Below, piece after piece: positions 1 to 8,194 of a stretch of 64,000 nt of DNA. Position numbers and translations under genes: made by a program. How positions within the stretch are numbered: the first letter of the stretch is position 1; every line of letters starts with the position of its first letter. The stretch comes from Nocardiopsis sp. CNT312. GTDB lineage: Bacteria; Actinomycetota; Actinomycetes; Streptosporangiales; Streptosporangiaceae. The notes beneath the pieces are model-generated. The model made no database searches. It saw nothing but the letters and a program-made list of their open reading frames with translations, and had not been told where the DNA came from. The stretch spans positions 204-64,203 of the forward strand of contig NZ_AZXF01000018.1 of NCBI RefSeq assembly GCF_000515115.1. Direction: 5' to 3'.

Positions 1-92
1 ACCTGGTGTTTGCGCTGGGCCTCGCGGATCGACAGTCCTGCTCTGATGTCGCGCCGGATGGCGGCGTACAGCTCGACCTTCGACGGTGGCAT
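1..92 (-). mobile_element. IS21-family IstA transposase, N-terminal fragment
   Basis: The minus strand from base 92 reads an open N-terminus beginning MPPSKVELYAAIRRDIRAG and continuing with LSIREAQRKHQ to the window edge. The opening motif and the start of a resolvase-like helix-turn-helix are typical of IstA proteins of actinomycete IS21 elements. Only about 30 codons are visible because the gene runs off the window at base 1, so whether it is intact cannot be judged. No matching istB or terminal repeat was recognised nearby. Confidence 0.6.
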
Positions 93-703
93 CAGCGCTC
101 CCTCGTGGCGGCTACCACTTCGATGGTGCCACTGCAAGGGCCTGTGTGCTGCCAGAACTCATCGATACATCGATGCGGTGTTCCGGGGCGCTGTCGAGAC
201 TGATCGACAAACGCTGTCCACTCTCACAAACAAAGCCAGTGCTCCGTGCACCCGTCAGGCAACCACCATCGGACTGCAAATCAGATGGGCGGCGCGGGGA
301 GGCGACACCATGCACCCCGAGTAGGAGACAAAGACCGCCTCACCGTGTCGTGCGCCCCGCACAGAGAGCTGGAACGCACACCGACCCGTCCTCCTGTGTC
401 CTCCTACCATCGCCGATGTAGCGGTCGTTAGGACTTCAAGCAGCCCCATCCTGGACCGCTTGTCCGTGTGGATCTGGTTGGCCTCGGTCATCGTGCGCAG
501 AGCCGATGCGCCAGGCCCGTGTGAGCTCTGCGGGTGGAGGGCGGACACAGAAGCGGTCGAATCGGGCGTCGATTTTCGCGGGGCGCCGTCAGCTCGCAGT
601 TTCCGCGCGTCCAGATCGGCGAGTTCTCCCCACGTGTTCGGGAGTCCGGTTAGGTTGGGTTTCGGCAGTCGCCATTGAACACACCATCTTGAGGAGAGCG
701 ATC
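93..703. other. Intergenic stretch without a convincing gene
   Basis: All open frames here have atypical composition and no recognisable motif. The segment probably holds the upstream end of the IS21-type element and the promoter of the HisRS-like gene. A TAGGTT hexamer near 650 is a weak -10 candidate, and GAGGAGAG at 691-698 is the ribosome binding site of the next gene. Confidence 0.5.
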
Positions 704-1954
704 GTGGCTCAGCGTCCGTCCCCTGTGCGGGGTATGCGCGATGTCCTGCCCGATGCCGCGGAGCGGCGTCAGTGGTTGGAGTCCACGATCCATCATGAGT
801 TCTCGCGGTTCGGGTACCGCCCCATCGAGACACCAGCCCTGGAGGACCTGAGGTTCCTGGAGTCCGGGCAGGGCGGGGACAACGAGAAGCTGATCTTCAA
901 GACCCTGCGTCGTGGTATCTCGCTGGACGGGGTCACTGACGTGGCTTCGTTGGCGGACTCCGGTCTGCGGTTCGACCTGACGGTGCCGTTGGCCCGTTTC
1001 TACGCCACCAACGCCCCCAGCCTGCCCTCTCCGTTCCGCGCGGTGCAGATCGGGCCGGTCTGGCGCGCCGAGCGCCCCCAGCGGGGCCGGTATCGGCAGT
1101 TCACCCAGTGCGACATCGACATCCTGGGTGAGGCGTCGCTACTGGCGGAGATCGAACTGCTCAGCGCGGGCAGTCGGGCTCTGGCCGCGGTGGGGTTGGC
1201 GGAGTTCACAGTCCGGCTCAACCACCGCCGTCTGCTCACCGGGCTGTTGACCGTGTGCGGGTTTGCGAACGAGACCCACGCGAACGTGCTGATCGTGGTC
1301 GACAAGCTCGACAAGATCGGTGTGGAGGGCGTCGAGCGCGAACTCGCCGAAGCGGGCCACCCCCGTTCAGCGATCACCACTTTGTCGGAGGTCCTGGCCA
1401 AAGCCGAGTCAGCGACCGAGCCCGACCAGCTCGCCCAGGTGCTGCCCTCGGGGATGGACGAGGAACCCTTGGAGGAGCTGCGCACGATCGCCGCCGCCGT
1501 GGTCCTGCCCGAGGCGGCGCACAAGGCACGGCTGGTCATGGACCTGTCGCTGGTGCGCGGGATGGGATACTACACCGGGCCGATCTTCGAGGTGGCCGCG
1601 CCCGGCCTGGGCTCCTCGATCGCCGGTGGCGGACGGTACGACGAGATGATCGGGCGGATCGGCGGCCGACCGACGTCGGCCTGCGGGTTCAGCATCGGCT
1701 TCGAGCGTCTGGCCGAGGTCCTCGACTCCGCCGCCGTGCGGAGGGAGAGCCGTGTGGCGCTGCTCTGGCGCTCCGAGCAGGACCTGGCGCAGGTCACCAC
1801 GCACGCGGATCGGCTGCGCGCAGACGGGTACGTGGTGGAGACCGTGCACGTCGGCGGCAAGGGCAAGGGCGTGTACAAGCGGTTGGCCGCCGCCGGGTTC
1901 GACCTGGTGGCCCAGGCCCTGGACGGGGCCGAGCCTCGCCCGCTGTCCTCGTGA
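704..1954 (+). CDS. Histidyl-tRNA synthetase-like protein (paralogue 1)
   Basis: A 416-residue class II aminoacyl-tRNA-synthetase-fold protein. It starts at GTG 704, five bases after GAGGAGAG. The catalytic core is well kept: GMRDVLPDAAERR at the N-terminus, motif 2 as WRAERPQRGRYRQF, the histidine-binding motif LVRGMGYYTGPIFE, then AGGGRYDEMI and motif 3 GFSIGFERL. The C-terminal anticodon-binding-like part is about 75 residues and resembles a shortened HGTP domain. It could be a true second HisRS, a HisZ-like regulator, or an enzyme activating histidine or another amino acid for non-ribosomal use. Two facts favour a specialised role over housekeeping: the next gene overlaps it by 4 bp, and a second HisRS-like gene lies only 2 kb away. 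Confidence 0.85.
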   Translation: MAQRPSPVRGMRDVLPDAAERRQWLESTIHHEFSRFGYRPIETPALEDLRFLESGQGGDNEKLIFKTLRRGISLDGVTDVASLADSGLRFDLTVPLARFYATNAPSLPSPFRAVQIGPVWRAERPQRGRYRQFTQCDIDILGEASLLAEIELLSAGSRALAAVGLAEFTVRLNHRRLLTGLLTVCGFANETHANVLIVVDKLDKIGVEGVERELAEAGHPRSAITTLSEVLAKAESATEPDQLAQVLPSGMDEEPLEELRTIAAAVVLPEAAHKARLVMDLSLVRGMGYYTGPIFEVAAPGLGSSIAGGGRYDEMIGRIGGRPTSACGFSIGFERLAEVLDSAAVRRESRVALLWRSEQDLAQVTTHADRLRADGYVVETVHVGGKGKGVYKRLAAAGFDLVAQALDGAEPRPLSS

Positions 1955-2886
1955 ACACTGCACGACCCCGGTGGGGTGACCTCCCCGCGGCCGTACGCCG
2001 GAAGGTCACCCGCTTCCTCGGGGAGGAGGTCGTCAGCGAGGAACCCCAAGACGGCGGGTACACCCCGGCGATGGCGTCTCTGTTGACCACCTCCAGCGGC
2101 CGTGCCCTGTTCTGCAAGGCGATGCCGGAGAAGCACCCTCTGTGCGCGACCTTGGCCGCGGAGGCGGCTGTGGCCGCGTCGGCTCCTGCGGGCGCGGCCC
2201 TTCCCGGCCTCGTGTGGGAGGGGACGGAAGACGGATGGCGGGTGGTGGTGTTCACCGCCGTGCGCGGTCGGCACGCGAACCTCTCACCTGGTTCGGACGA
2301 CGTGGCCGCCGTGGTCTCGGCGCTTGACGGTCTGGCTGGCGACCTCACACCCTGCCCGTTCAGCACGGCGCCCACCGCACGCGAGGCGCTCTCACCGCTC
2401 CTGAGCGGATGGTCGTCCCTACAAGAACAACCTCCCCCGGAACTCGATCCTTGGGCATTGGCCAATCTCGAACGTCTGGCCGCACTGGAGGAGACGTGGG
2501 CCGACCACGCGGGCGGGGACACGCTCACCCACGGCGACATCCGCGCTGACCAGCTCCTCATCGACGTCCAGGAGAGGGTGTGGGTAGTGGACTGGGCGTA
2601 CCCCTGCCGTGGGGCGGCGTGGATCGACGCGGTGGACCTCGTCACGCCCCTGATCATGAACGGCCACACGCCCGAGGCCGCCGAGAAGCAGGTGGCGGGT
2701 TCGGCCCGCTTCGCCACGGCTCCCGCTGCCGCTGTGACTTCCTTCGCCGTCGCGGCGGCCGGGTACTGGGCGCGGGTCTGTCGGCAGGCTCCACCGCCGG
2801 GGCCGGGCGGGGTGAGGTTGCGCGCGTTCCAGGCCAGGGCGGCCGATGCCGCCCTGGCCTGGGTGCGTCACCGTCTCGGGGAGTGA
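1951..2886 (+). CDS. APH-fold phosphotransferase
   Basis: 311 residues from GTG 1951, overlapping the stop of the HisRS-like gene by GTGA, so probably translationally coupled to it. The kinase signature is clear in the C-terminal half: THGDIRADQLLID (Brenner motif with catalytic Asp) and, about 20 residues later, VVDWAYPCRG (metal-binding Asp). The N-lobe is divergent. The family phosphorylates aminoglycosides, choline, homoserine and other small molecules; the substrate cannot be told from sequence. Coupling to a HisRS-like enzyme suggests a small-molecule substrate in the same pathway, or a self-protection role. It ends 1 bp before the convergent prenyl-synthase-like gene. Confidence 0.75.
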   Translation: MNTARPRWGDLPAAVRRKVTRFLGEEVVSEEPQDGGYTPAMASLLTTSSGRALFCKAMPEKHPLCATLAAEAAVAASAPAGAALPGLVWEGTEDGWRVVVFTAVRGRHANLSPGSDDVAAVVSALDGLAGDLTPCPFSTAPTAREALSPLLSGWSSLQEQPPPELDPWALANLERLAALEETWADHAGGDTLTHGDIRADQLLIDVQERVWVVDWAYPCRGAAWIDAVDLVTPLIMNGHTPEAAEKQVAGSARFATAPAAAVTSFAVAAAGYWARVCRQAPPPGPGGVRLRAFQARAADAALAWVRHRLGE

Positions 2887-2887
2887 C

Positions 2888-3934
2888 TCAGGCGAGCACG
2901 GGGCGCAGTTCGTGGAGGACGCGCTGTTGGGCCAGGTCGCTGATGTAAGCGCGGGCCGCCGCACCGATCCCGACCCGGGATAGGTCGCGCAGCGCCTGCT
3001 CCACCAGGTCGGCCGCGGTGCGGGCGGCGGCCTGGATGGCACCGGTCGTGGTGAAGGCCAGGCGGATCTCCTCGACCTGCTCGTCCGTGGCGTGGTCTCC
3101 CTCGATCACCGGACGCAGCCGGTGGTCGTCAGGCAGGCGCTGGTGGAGTTCGACCAGGAGCAGCGTGCGGCGCAGGTGGCGGATCTCGGCCGGGTCGTCC
3201 TTGCCCGCCTCCATCAGGTCCGGGCATCCGGTGGCCAGGTCGTCCACGATCTGCGAGGCGGCGCCGATGGTCTCCAGAATCCGGGCGACGGCCTCGCGTT
3301 GGGCGGGGTCTGCGCCGGTGGCGGTGTGGCCGATGCGCCAGGGGAGGCCGTAGCAGTAGTCGCCTGCCTTGTCCTGGTACATGCGCACGATGGCGTCCGT
3401 GGTGATGGACTCCAGGTCCCGCTGCCAGAGCAGTTCCTGGAGTTGGCCGTGTTGGGTCCGGCGGACGCACTCCACGACCACGTCCCACAGGGGTGCTCGG
3501 TGCTGCGGGTCGGCGTCGTTCAGCAGGTTCCGGGCGAGGGAGAGGAGTAGGTCTGCCCAGAACAGGGCAGCTCCGTTCCCGGCGGTGCCGATGCGGCGTC
3601 GGAACGCCTCGGGCAGGGTGGGGTGGCCGAACTTCTCGGTGTCGCCGTCGACGATGTCGTCGTGGATGGCGAACAGGTCTCTGACCACCTGCGGGACCAG
3701 GGCGACGGTGCCGAGCCGTTCGACCAGGTCATCGGGGAGTTCGGTGTGGTCGTGGGCCGAGCCGACCAGCGTTAGGACGGGGCGGGGCAGGAGGGAGTCG
3801 ACCTGGGCGTAGGCCAGGTAGTCCTGTCCCAGTCCGGCCAGGTGCGGGGGCAGGTTCTGTGTCCAGTGGGTGAGGGTCCGCGTCCACAGGGCACCCAGGG
3901 GCGGGGAGAAGCGGTCGAGTGTGGTGGTCAGCAC
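2888..3934 (-). CDS. Isoprenyl diphosphate synthase-like protein
   Basis: 348 residues. The GTG start at 3934 lies inside the end of the upstream HisRS-like gene (7-bp overlap), indicating coupling. The first aspartate-rich motif is present as HDDIVDGD. The second is degenerate, QIVDDLATG, lacking the third Asp of DDxxD. The all-alpha pattern and length fit trans-prenyltransferases (GGPP/polyprenyl synthases) or class I terpene-synthase relatives. The odd second motif leaves open altered chain-length control, a non-canonical allyl substrate or loss of activity. Its job is probably linked to the product of the HisRS-like partner, because the two share an operon. Confidence 0.72.
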   Translation of the reverse strand: MLTTTLDRFSPPLGALWTRTLTHWTQNLPPHLAGLGQDYLAYAQVDSLLPRPVLTLVGSAHDHTELPDDLVERLGTVALVPQVVRDLFAIHDDIVDGDTEKFGHPTLPEAFRRRIGTAGNGAALFWADLLLSLARNLLNDADPQHRAPLWDVVVECVRRTQHGQLQELLWQRDLESITTDAIVRMYQDKAGDYCYGLPWRIGHTATGADPAQREAVARILETIGAASQIVDDLATGCPDLMEAGKDDPAEIRHLRRTLLLVELHQRLPDDHRLRPVIEGDHATDEQVEEIRLAFTTTGAIQAAARTAADLVEQALRDLSRVGIGAAARAYISDLAQQRVLHELRPVLA

Positions 3935-5265
3935 GAGGTGGTCTCCGGGATCTGTCGGGCCTGGGCGTAGCGGCCGATGGCGTCGGTGTCGGTGGCCTCC
4001 CCCACCCACAGATCGACGCGTCGGCCGTCGATGTGGTCGGAGGTAGTGGCGTAGGCGCGCAGATAGTCACGGACCGGATCGCCGGTCGGTTTCGGGACGA
4101 GGAGCCGGTCGGCGGTGCTGTGACCGAAGTGGTGGGCTCGCTGGTGGTTGGGGGTGTCGGTGAAGGTTCCGCAGGCGTCCATGACGGCCAGGAGGCGTTC
4201 GATCCCGAAGGCGAAGCCGCTCGCGGGAACGGTTCCGGGCCCGTTGGCGGCGAAGTGGCCAATGAGGTGGTCGTAGCGGCCTCCGCCGGCGATCTCCACG
4301 AAGCTGCCGCCCGGTAGGACGACGTCGACCTCGAAGGCCAGGCCGGTGTAGTACTCGTGGCTGCGCACCACGCCCAGGTCCACCGCCACGTTCAGGCCCG
4401 CCTGCCGTAGGGCCTGGGCCGTCGATGAGAGTCGCTCCAGATGGCCCGGGGCCACGTCGCCCAGTGCGGCCAGGAGGCCGGGGTCGACGTCGCCGGAGAC
4501 GTGGTGGGCCATCGCCCGCCAGCGCTCCACCGTCTCGGCGGGGTGGTCCGCGAGCAGGGCGTCCAGACGTGTGTCGAGGCCGGAGGTGCGGTCCGGGTCC
4601 TTGCCCGCTCGGCACTCCGCGAGGGCGTCGAGGCACTCCTTGACCGCGACCGTGGTGGTTTCGTCGAAGCCGCTGCGCTCGGCCAGGGCGCGGAAGACGC
4701 CGACGTCGCTGATCCGAACGCGTACCGCGTTCCCGGGGGTGCCAAGCGAGCGGAGTGCGCCGACGATGAAGGTGATGATCTCGGCGTCGGCCGCCGCGGA
4801 CGCGACTCCGAGGATCTCGACGCCGAACTGGCGGAACTCGCGCGCCTTGCCCGGGGAGAGGGTGTCGACCGCTTCGTTGCGCCAGCACGGCAGGTCATAG
4901 AAGACCTTCAGCGGCAGGGTCTGGGTGGGCAGGACCGAGGCGAGCCAGCGGGCGACGGAGACCGTGCCCTCGGGGATCAGCACGGCGGGGGTGTTCTGGT
5001 GGGTGTGGGTATGGCCGGGCCCGTAGTCGGGGACGTCGAGCTCGAAGACGCCCTTGGGGTTCCACTCGGGCCACGGCGAGGCGCCGACGACCTGGCGGCT
5101 GAAGGACGCCTTGCGTTCCAGGGCGGGGACTTCGAGACGGTCGTATCCGCGGGTGTGGGCGTACTGGGCCAGGACGGACTGGGTGTAGTCGCGCTGGCGC
5201 AGCTCGGGGCCGAACCGGTCACGGGTTCCCACGAAGGGCTGGGTGTTGCGAGGGGTGTGGGGCAC
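3928..5265 (-). CDS. Histidyl-tRNA synthetase-like protein (paralogue 2)
   Basis: 445 residues from a GTG start at 5265 with GGAG a few bases upstream. It is a class II synthetase fold with a motif-2-like segment YDLPCWRNEAVDTLS followed by REFRQFGVEILG, a histidine-pocket-like SHEYYTGLAFEV, AGGGRYDHLIGHF and motif 3 FAFGIERLLAVM. Compared with paralogue 1 the motif-2 loop is replaced (WRNEAVDTLSPGKAREFRQ), so substrate use may differ. About 95 residues follow motif 3 and could be a divergent anticodon-binding or accessory domain. It overlaps the prenyl-synthase-like gene by 7 bp and follows the BldC-like gene by 159 bp on the same strand. Confidence 0.82.
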   Translation of the reverse strand: MPHTPRNTQPFVGTRDRFGPELRQRDYTQSVLAQYAHTRGYDRLEVPALERKASFSRQVVGASPWPEWNPKGVFELDVPDYGPGHTHTHQNTPAVLIPEGTVSVARWLASVLPTQTLPLKVFYDLPCWRNEAVDTLSPGKAREFRQFGVEILGVASAAADAEIITFIVGALRSLGTPGNAVRVRISDVGVFRALAERSGFDETTTVAVKECLDALAECRAGKDPDRTSGLDTRLDALLADHPAETVERWRAMAHHVSGDVDPGLLAALGDVAPGHLERLSSTAQALRQAGLNVAVDLGVVRSHEYYTGLAFEVDVVLPGGSFVEIAGGGRYDHLIGHFAANGPGTVPASGFAFGIERLLAVMDACGTFTDTPNHQRAHHFGHSTADRLLVPKPTGDPVRDYLRAYATTSDHIDGRRVDLWVGEATDTDAIGRYAQARQIPETTSC

Positions 5266-5424
5266 AGGGGGCTCCGTTCGTCGAGGTGTCGTTGTCGGTT
5301 GTCGTGTGGTCGTGGAGGGGGCGCGGCGGCACGGGTGGGCTGGGGGTTGTGCCGCCGCGCCGGTTCGTCGGCGCTGACGGTGTCTCGCCCGGTTGGGCGG
5401 TGGTCTCGTCGAAGGGACGTGTGC

Positions 5425-5637
5425 TCAGTTGGCGGGTGTGAGGCGTTCGGTCCACAGGGCGTCGACCTCACTCCTGAGATAGCGGCGGTGGCCGCCCGGG
5501 GCGCGGAAGCTGGAGATCCGTCCCTCCTTGGCCCAGCGCGTCACGGTCTGGCTGTCCACACGGAAGAGGGCGGCGACCTCGGCGGGGATGAGGGCCTCCA
5601 GGGACGCTGAGGTGTTGTCGCTGTTCAGGGGTGTCAT
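5425..5637 (-). CDS. BldC/excisionase-like small DNA-binding protein
   Basis: 70 residues. The core EVAALFRVDSQTVTRWAKEG followed by RISSFRAPGGHRRYLRSEVD is the MerR-type winged helix of the BldC family, used by actinomycetes in developmental control. The ATG at 5637 overlaps the stop of the WhiB-like gene by ATGA. It is the last gene of the four-gene regulator operon and may act on the HisRS-like/prenyl-synthase operon 159 bp downstream. That target is inference; the family assignment is secure. Confidence 0.85.
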   Translation of the reverse strand: MTPLNSDNTSASLEALIPAEVAALFRVDSQTVTRWAKEGRISSFRAPGGHRRYLRSEVDALWTERLTPAN

Positions 5638-5930
5638 CGGGCCGGTTCCTCTCGTATGTGGGTGGTGGGCTGCAGCGGGGCCAGGTGCGCGCGCCAGTCG
5701 TCCACCTGGGGGTTGCGCAGGCGCAGTGCTCGGCGTTCGCGGGCGGTCATGCCGCCCCACAGGCCGGAGTCGATCCGCAGTTCCAGGGCTTCGGCCAGGC
5801 ACGCCGTGCGTATGGGGCAGGGAGCGCAGATGTGTCGGGCGCGGTGTTGCTGAAGGGTGTTGCCGAACAGGCGGTCGGGGTCGGGCAGGTCGCGGCAGAA
5901 GGCGCGGGAGTCGGTGAGGGGTGTGCTCAT
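5634..5930 (-). CDS. WhiB-family iron-sulfur regulator
   Basis: 98 residues. The four cluster ligands are Cys12, Cys35, Cys38 and Cys44 (CAPCPIRTAC spacing), followed by the family turn GLWGGMTARERR and a basic C-terminal region. WhiB-like proteins bind a [4Fe-4S] cluster and usually act with a sigma factor as redox-sensitive transcription factors. The ATG at 5930 overlaps the upstream small gene by ATGA, and its stop overlaps the BldC-like start, so all three are coupled. Confidence 0.92.
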   Translation of the reverse strand: MSTPLTDSRAFCRDLPDPDRLFGNTLQQHRARHICAPCPIRTACLAEALELRIDSGLWGGMTARERRALRLRNPQVDDWRAHLAPLQPTTHIREEPAR

Positions 5931-6241
5931 GTCGGCGGCCGTGTGAAGTGGTGGTGGGCGGGTGTGCAGGGAGTTCGGGAGCATGCGGGTTCCGGACGGG
6001 AACGGTCAGCGGGCGCCGTCGTGGCGAGGTCCGTCTCGACGTGCAGGATCTGTCGGTGCAGTTCCTGACCGGTGGACGCGAACAGCGGAGCAACGGGGGC
6101 GCTGCCCCGGTAGAAGGCGAAGAAGGCGCGCGAGCCCGGGCCCCACATCACGAGCCAACGGCTCCGGCGACGCAGTTGGAGCTGGCGGGCGGCCATGTAC
6201 TGGTCGTGGTCGTCCCTGACGTTCCAGGCCACCGTGATCAC
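5927..6241 (-). CDS. Small hypothetical protein, partner of HATPase regulator
   Basis: 104 residues from GTG 6241, which overlaps the stop of the HATPase gene by GTGA. It contains a Trp/Tyr-rich middle (WLVMWGPGSRAFFAFYRG) and a Pro/His-rich tail. Short proteins with such a 'WGPGSR.FFAF' core are often seen next to serine-kinase-like ATP-binding regulators in actinomycetes. No function is known to me; the coupled overlaps at both ends support it being a real gene. Confidence 0.65.
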   Translation of the reverse strand: MITVAWNVRDDHDQYMAARQLQLRRRSRWLVMWGPGSRAFFAFYRGSAPVAPLFASTGQELHRQILHVETDLATTAPADRSRPEPACSRTPCTPAHHHFTRPPT

Positions 6242-6804
6242 CACTCGGTATGGTCGGCGGGCCGGGCAAGGTTGCGGTCGATGCGGTCCACCTCGAACCA
6301 GACGCTGGTACGACCGTCGTCGTGGTGGATAGTGCCCCACCGGCTCGCGCCCGTCGCGACCAGGTGCAGTCCGCGCCCGCTCTCGTCGTCGGGGTCGAGG
6401 GGCCGCAGGTGGGGCACGGTGATCTCCCCGTCGCGGGGGCCGGCGTCGGTGATGCGCACCTGGGTCCGGCCCGCCAGTTTGAAGACGCTGATGGTGATCT
6501 CGCCGCCCGGATCGCCCGATCGGGTGTGGCGGATGCAGTTGTTGAACAGTTCCGAGGCGAGCAGTTCGATCGGGCGGAGCTCCCAGTCGGGGAGAGACGC
6601 CAGTGTCCGCAGGCGACGGCGCATGATCTTGGCGTAGGCGGGTTCACCAGGGACGGTCATCGCGGAGCCCGTGAACTCGTCGTGGGGCTCCAGCAGGACC
6701 GGGGCGCGGTCCGAAGGTGCGGTGGCGCGCTTGGGCAGCGGGGGAACTTCTCGGTTTCCGGTGTCGGTCTCCGTGTTCTTCGCCTGTTCCACCAGTGCGG
6801 CCAT
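6238..6804 (-). CDS. Anti-sigma-type HATPase_c ATP-binding protein
   Basis: 188 residues. The GHKL ATP-binding fold is shown by the N-box ELLASELFNNCIRHT, the G1-like ITDAGP and the G2-like SGRGLHLV. There is no membrane segment or histidine-phosphotransfer domain, so it fits the RsbW/SpoIIAB-like serine-kinase class that controls sigma factors or forms pairs with XRE regulators in Streptomyces and relatives. It heads the minus-strand operon and is divergent from the XRE gene at 7018, the usual arrangement for such pairs. Confidence 0.85.
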   Translation of the reverse strand: MAALVEQAKNTETDTGNREVPPLPKRATAPSDRAPVLLEPHDEFTGSAMTVPGEPAYAKIMRRRLRTLASLPDWELRPIELLASELFNNCIRHTRSGDPGGEITISVFKLAGRTQVRITDAGPRDGEITVPHLRPLDPDDESGRGLHLVATGASRWGTIHHDDGRTSVWFEVDRIDRNLARPADHTEW

Positions 6805-7017
6805 GTCCCATCACCGTCCTCTCGTACCTGGTCACCGTGCCTTGTGCGGCAGTTCCAGGTCGTTGACGAGTTCTCATTCTTGGGTTGGCGCGCCTTCGGT
6901 TCCCATGAGCAGGGGTGATGATCGTTATTACGGTGGTGATGCTTTTGGGAGCAGGGCTGGCGAGGCAGGTGAGGAGCCCGGTTTCATGGGTGGAACATTT
7001 CCTCCTTCAAGGGATCC
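6805..7017. promoter_or_regulatory. Divergent promoter region, HATPase operon / XRE gene
   Basis: 213 bp separate two divergent regulator genes. The middle (6910-6945) is clearly richer in A/T than its surroundings (TGATGATCGTTATTACGG), consistent with back-to-back promoters and a regulator site. I could not assign -35/-10 pairs with confidence. Confidence 0.5.
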
Positions 7018-8194
7018 GTGGTGGCGATATGCGCGAATTGCGGCAGGGAGAGGGCACCTGTCGCTGATGTGAAGAAAAGGTGTTTGTGTATACCCAAGGG
7101 GTTCTGGGAGATACCTGAGGCGCAGGAGGCTGCTGGACACCTCGACGCGGGCTCGCTGGTACGTCTTCTGCGTTCGCGCACGAACCTGTCCCAGGAGGCT
7201 CTCGGCCGGTTGACCGGGCTGTCCCAGTCGATGGTGTCCCAGCTCGAATCGCACAAGCGCGAGTTGAAGGACGTCGTGAAGCTGCGCCGTTTCCTCGACG
7301 GACTCGGGGCGCCTCGGGTGACGGCCACTCGCACGCAGCGGGAGAGCATCGAGAGCACCCGGCTGTTGGCGCACGCCGCCCAGGTCACCATGGGCGCGGC
7401 GGAGATCGATCCCCACAGGTGGCGTGGCCCGAACATGCCCGAGGCGGCCCTGCCCGTCCGGAGGGTGACGGGAACCGACGTGGACCACGTCGAGACGGTC
7501 ACCAAGGCGCTGCGGGCCGCTGACTACCGGCTCGGCGGTGGTGCGTGCCTGGACGCGATCATGGCGCACCTGGCCTACGCCCACCGGCTGCTGCGCGCGG
7601 CCAAACCCGGGAACCAGGTCGGCCTTCAGCTCTACCGGGCCGTCGCCGATCTGCACAACCTCGCCGGGTGGGCGAGTTTCGACGTCGGCCGTTACAAGGT
7701 CGCGGCCGAGCATCTGTCCCTGGCGCTGGAGCAGGCCCGATACATCGAGGAACCCTCGCTGGTGGCCAATGTGCTCTACCGTATGGGGCGCCTGCACCTG
7801 CACCGCGGCCACACCCTCCAGGCCCTGCGGTTCCTGCAACTGGGGCAGATCGCCGCCCAGGACTCCGGGTGCGAGCGCACCGTCGCGCTCATGTGCGCCA
7901 ACGCTGCCTGGGCCTACGCCGTCCTCGATGACCACAAGCGCTCGATGGACTCCCTCGCCCGCGCCCACGACGCCTTCGCGCGCGCCGATGCGGACACCAC
8001 CCCGTGGGTGCGGTTCTTCCGCGAAGCCGACCTGGACGCCATGTCCGGGGTCGTCAACGCCGCACTCCCCACACCCTCGCTCGGTGCGCGTCATCGACCA
8101 GCTCGCCCCACTCCAGCAAGCCGCTCTGGCCTACCGGCCCCGGGGCGAGACCGCCGAACTCGCCGCCGAGATTGCTACTCTTCGCACATCATGA
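7018..8194 (+). pseudogene. XRE-family regulator with internal deletion/frameshift
   Basis: From GTG 7018 the protein has an N-terminal CANC...CLC zinc-ribbon-like segment, an XRE helix-turn-helix (LSQEALGRLTGLSQSMVSQLE) and a long TPR-like alpha-helical region. Near base 8075 the homologous reading jumps to another frame, which continues SVRVIDQLAPLQQAALAYR and stops at 8194. Family members normally have roughly 70-100 more residues of repeats between these parts. An out-of-frame internal deletion is therefore the simplest reading. As sequenced, the first frame instead runs on through the next gene, giving a 700-residue hybrid. The ancestral stop (TGA 8192-8194) still overlaps the next ATG. 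Confidence 0.65.

Noticed and set aside
255..833. 192-codon minus-strand frame upstream of the HisRS-like gene
   Set aside because: No ribosome binding site, no motif and overlap with the start of a well-supported gene.
704..1954. Housekeeping hisS
   Set aside because: Position beside an IS21 fragment, coupling to an APH-fold kinase and the shortened C-terminus speak against it, though it cannot be fully excluded.
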